Shown piece by piece: positions 18,485 to 20,432 of a stretch of 20,432 bases of DNA. The position numbers and the translations under genes were made by a program. The notes under the pieces are model-generated. The model was not told the DNA's origin. It ran no database searches and worked only from the letters and a program-made list of their open reading frames with translations. The first letter of the stretch is position 1; each line of letters opens with the position of its first letter. This DNA comes from Chara braunii. Lineage: Eukaryota > Streptophyta > Charophyceae > Charales > Characeae. The DNA lies in contig BFEA01000348.1 in the NCBI GenBank assembly GCA_003427395.1, positions 1,789,616-1,810,047 on the forward strand, read 5' to 3'.

Positions 18485-18487
<3 letters not shown>

Positions 18488-18883
18488 CGACTACCTAACT
18501 CTTTTACCCTCTCCCGCCGCTACCTAATTCCTCCACCCTCTCCTTATTTGCTCCTCTATTTATTCTGATGTAAGCGTGGTGATAAGTATCTTGAGCTCTT
18601 GCGTAAGCCCCTGATGAGTACCAATTTCGGCGGTGGACGAAACATGTCGGGCAAAGCCGAATGTCGTCATTTGTCGAGCACTTGAGGCTGCAATTGGCGC
18701 TCTTGCACCAATAGTGCCTGATTGATTTACTGACGATGGCGAATTGTTCTCCTTGAAAATTTTTCGAATACCACCTGTGAGCTTGGGCTTCAAGACTTCA
18801 TCGCGTTGGCAGTTCGTTTGTGAGTTTCCTTCCTCTCCAATCTAGCTTCGTTTATTCCCCATTTACCCCTCACCTTTTACCAA
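18485..18883. other. No recognisable gene
   Basis: A 77-codon minus-strand open frame (18560-18793) has no recognisable motif. Its composition does not argue for or against coding. A degraded exon is possible. Confidence 0.4.
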
Positions 18884-18965
18884 CCCTTCCTTCTTCTTCT
18901 TCTTCTTTTTCTTCTTCTTCTTCCTCTTCTTCTTCTTCTTCTTCCTTTTCTTTCCTCTTCCTTGC
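18884..18965. repeat. (CTT)n low-complexity tract
   Basis: An imperfect CTT/CCT trinucleotide run on the plus strand, with interruptions TTTTT and CCT. The serine-rich open frame across it reflects the repeat. Confidence 0.93.
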
Positions 18966-19965
18966 ATTGTACCTCTCTTCCCTTACTCCATCCCCTTCGT
19001 TGTCATCTTCTCAAAAAAACGTTCCACCTCCCTGATCTGCCTTACTGTTGACGCAATGCAATGGTTGGATGTTGTAACATGTTTCCTTGATTTCTTGATC
19101 TTTTGGCTACGTGTCCTGCGTTTTTTCGTTGAAATCTCATATGGAACTTTGAGATATGCATCTATGATATTTCTAAATGCGAGAGAGATGATGCTTGGAG
19201 ACGTGAAAGAGGAAATAGGCGGGATCGTTTTCACAAATTCTAGTACACTTATTTTTTTTTTTGTTCTTTTTGACAATGCTGATAGAGGCATATGGGTAAC
19301 CTTATGCTCTAGTACTCTCGCGGCGTGGGGGACGTAGCTGCTCTGCACGCATCGATCCAGCCGTGCATACAACAACACGCCTTTTAGCACGGAAGAAATT
19401 CAAGAGGGAGAGGATTACAGTTACACCCGTGCTCGCAAAGGAGCAAGAAGAGATTATAGTTGCAATTAGAATTTAGGCGCGGCGGGAGCAAAACGGAGGA
19501 CAGGACGCAGCAAGGCGCACATGAGCAAGGAGCATCGTGCAGTTGCCGCAGCAAAAATCGGTGGCAAAATTGCCATGCCCCTAATTCCTAACCCAATTCA
19601 AGTCCAAAATTCCCGTATTTCAAAATTCAAGAAGATTTTTCTCGCGCGATGACCGCACCAAAGTTCCCCTCCCCACTTTTAGCAAAACAAGAAAGAAGCT
19701 ATGACAACAGTTATTTCCGCGCCTGGTAAGGCGTGCCCCAACCACCAACCCCCATGGGACCAAGGTTTCTCAAAAAGACAGGGTTACTTGTGCAATTGGG
19801 TCGGCCTCTCCCATTCAACCCCCCAAATACAGTCATGCAGGAAGTCACGCGTTTCAAAAAGAGCTCGTCACACGACCTCGTGTGCCCATGCTATATGACT
19901 TTTTTTTGCTTCTTTGCTTTGTTGCACACACCCCACACCATCCCCCTCCAATAACCCTTCACATA
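18966..19965. other. No recognisable gene
   Basis: A 135-codon minus-strand open frame (18983-19390) and a 93-codon plus-strand frame (19056-19337) overlap, and neither resembles a known family. The minus-strand one is lysine- and arginine-rich in its second half. I found no clear splice structure. Two short open frames at 19701-19954 likewise have no motif. Confidence 0.4.
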
Positions 19966-19991
19966 CAGAAAACCCCTGCCACGTCGAAACA

Positions 19992-20158
19992 CCCTGCCAC
20001 CTAAGCCACCCCAAAAAACCCCGTGACTCCCCCTTAACACCCTACCCCACAACGAATCCCAACACCCCTGGGGGTTGTTGGGCGGTGTTGGGATTTGTTA
20101 TGGGCCAGGGTGTTAAGGGGGAGTCACAGTTTTTTTTGGGGTAGCTCAGGTGGCAGGG
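19992..20158. repeat. Long hairpin: 73-bp inverted repeat with 21-nt loop
   Basis: The left arm (19992-20064) and right arm (20086-20158) are equal in length and complementary at about 85 percent of positions by eye, including the block GTGACTCCCCCTTAACACCC. The loop is 20065-20085. Outside the left arm a second CCCTGCCAC-containing block (19966-19982) also matches the outer right arm, suggesting a small duplication. The arms translate to nearly the same peptide on opposite strands (around DSPLTP), which is a by-product of the inversion. It may be a foldback element or a small-RNA precursor. Confidence 0.88.
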
Positions 20159-20369
20159 GGTTTCTGGGTTTGGCGGTGGTGGGGGAGGGGGTGATGGAGA
20201 GTGGGAGGGGGTATCAGGGGCCCTCACACCCCCCTTACACCCCTTCCCTCCCCACCGAGCTACTCACCCTATCACCCCCCAATTTTTTTTTTTATCCCCG
20301 ACCACTGCACAACCCCCTCAATTGCAGCCCCCCACCCCCCCCCTCCCCCCAACAATCCTCGCATTCATC

Positions 20370-20400
<31 letters not shown>

Positions 20401-20432
20401 AGTCACACATATACACATACACAAACACAAAC
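20159..20432. repeat. G-rich then C-rich low-complexity sequence ending in (CA)n
   Basis: G-rich sequence (20159-20220) gives way to C-rich sequence, with C runs near 20331-20348 and 20369-20386, then an AC repeat to the window end. No gene is present. Long C runs of this type are prone to sequencing error. Confidence 0.85.

Noticed and set aside
18820-19035. Serine-rich plus-strand open frame
   Set aside because: It is generated by the CTT repeat and has no other support.
18983-19390. 135-codon minus-strand open frame as a host gene
   Set aside because: No recognisable domain, an overlapping open frame on the other strand and no supporting exon structure. Left as unassigned.
20042-20227. 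Proline-rich minus-strand open frame (and its plus-strand counterpart 19914-20144)
   Set aside because: Both are read through the inverted repeat, which gives similar peptides on opposite strands. Composition is low-complexity.

Overview
This window is a stretch of nuclear DNA from a eukaryote, most likely a land plant and probably a flowering plant. It has no bacterial-style gene layout. It is filled with decayed L1-clade LINEs carrying the combination known from plants: ORF1 with a DUF4283-like domain and zinc knuckle, and ORF2 with an APE-type endonuclease, reverse transcriptase and C-terminal zf-RVT finger. It also holds a Ty1/copia remnant, a MITE-like element, long poly(A) tails and plant-style microsatellites. 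The species cannot be named from the sequence. I found no intact host gene and no tRNA, rRNA or CRISPR array.

Layout. Positions 1-330 hold a 36-bp minisatellite followed by A/T homopolymers. Positions 1153-3139, minus strand, are an orphan LINE ORF1 carrying a 261-bp in-frame tandem duplication. Positions 3812-8511, plus strand, are LINE-A. It is 5'-truncated, has lost reverse transcriptase motifs B and C through an internal deletion of about 250 bp, and has a 3' UTR with several copies of a 19-nt hairpin before a 36-nt poly(A) tail. Positions 8512-8772 are another poly(A)-ended fragment.

From about 8776 to 16698 lies a nested stack on the plus strand. The oldest layer is LINE-B, of a different family. 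It is interrupted by a MITE-like DNA element (9371-9923, flanked by TTTG), by a poly(A)-ended retroinsert (11574-12045, with a target-site duplication that restores LINE-B's frame) and by LINE-C (12293-16566), a relative of LINE-A. The LINE-B protein can be followed through the last two insertions: reverse transcriptase, then the zinc finger, then probably a C-terminal piece.

The right part (16700-20432) has a minus-strand copia RNase H remnant, an AT-rich block with repeated palindromes, CT/TA and CTT microsatellites, a 73-bp-arm hairpin (19992-20158) and C-rich low-complexity sequence. No gene was recognised there.

The most interesting signals are: (1) a GCTGGA-loop-TCCAGC hairpin that recurs upstream of three separate poly(A) tails and keeps its pairing despite sequence change, which suggests a stringent-type LINE 3' recognition structure; (2) a reciprocal pattern in LINE-A and LINE-C in which premature stops sit at conserved tryptophan codons, which suggests methylation-driven decay; (3) the reconstructable nesting order.
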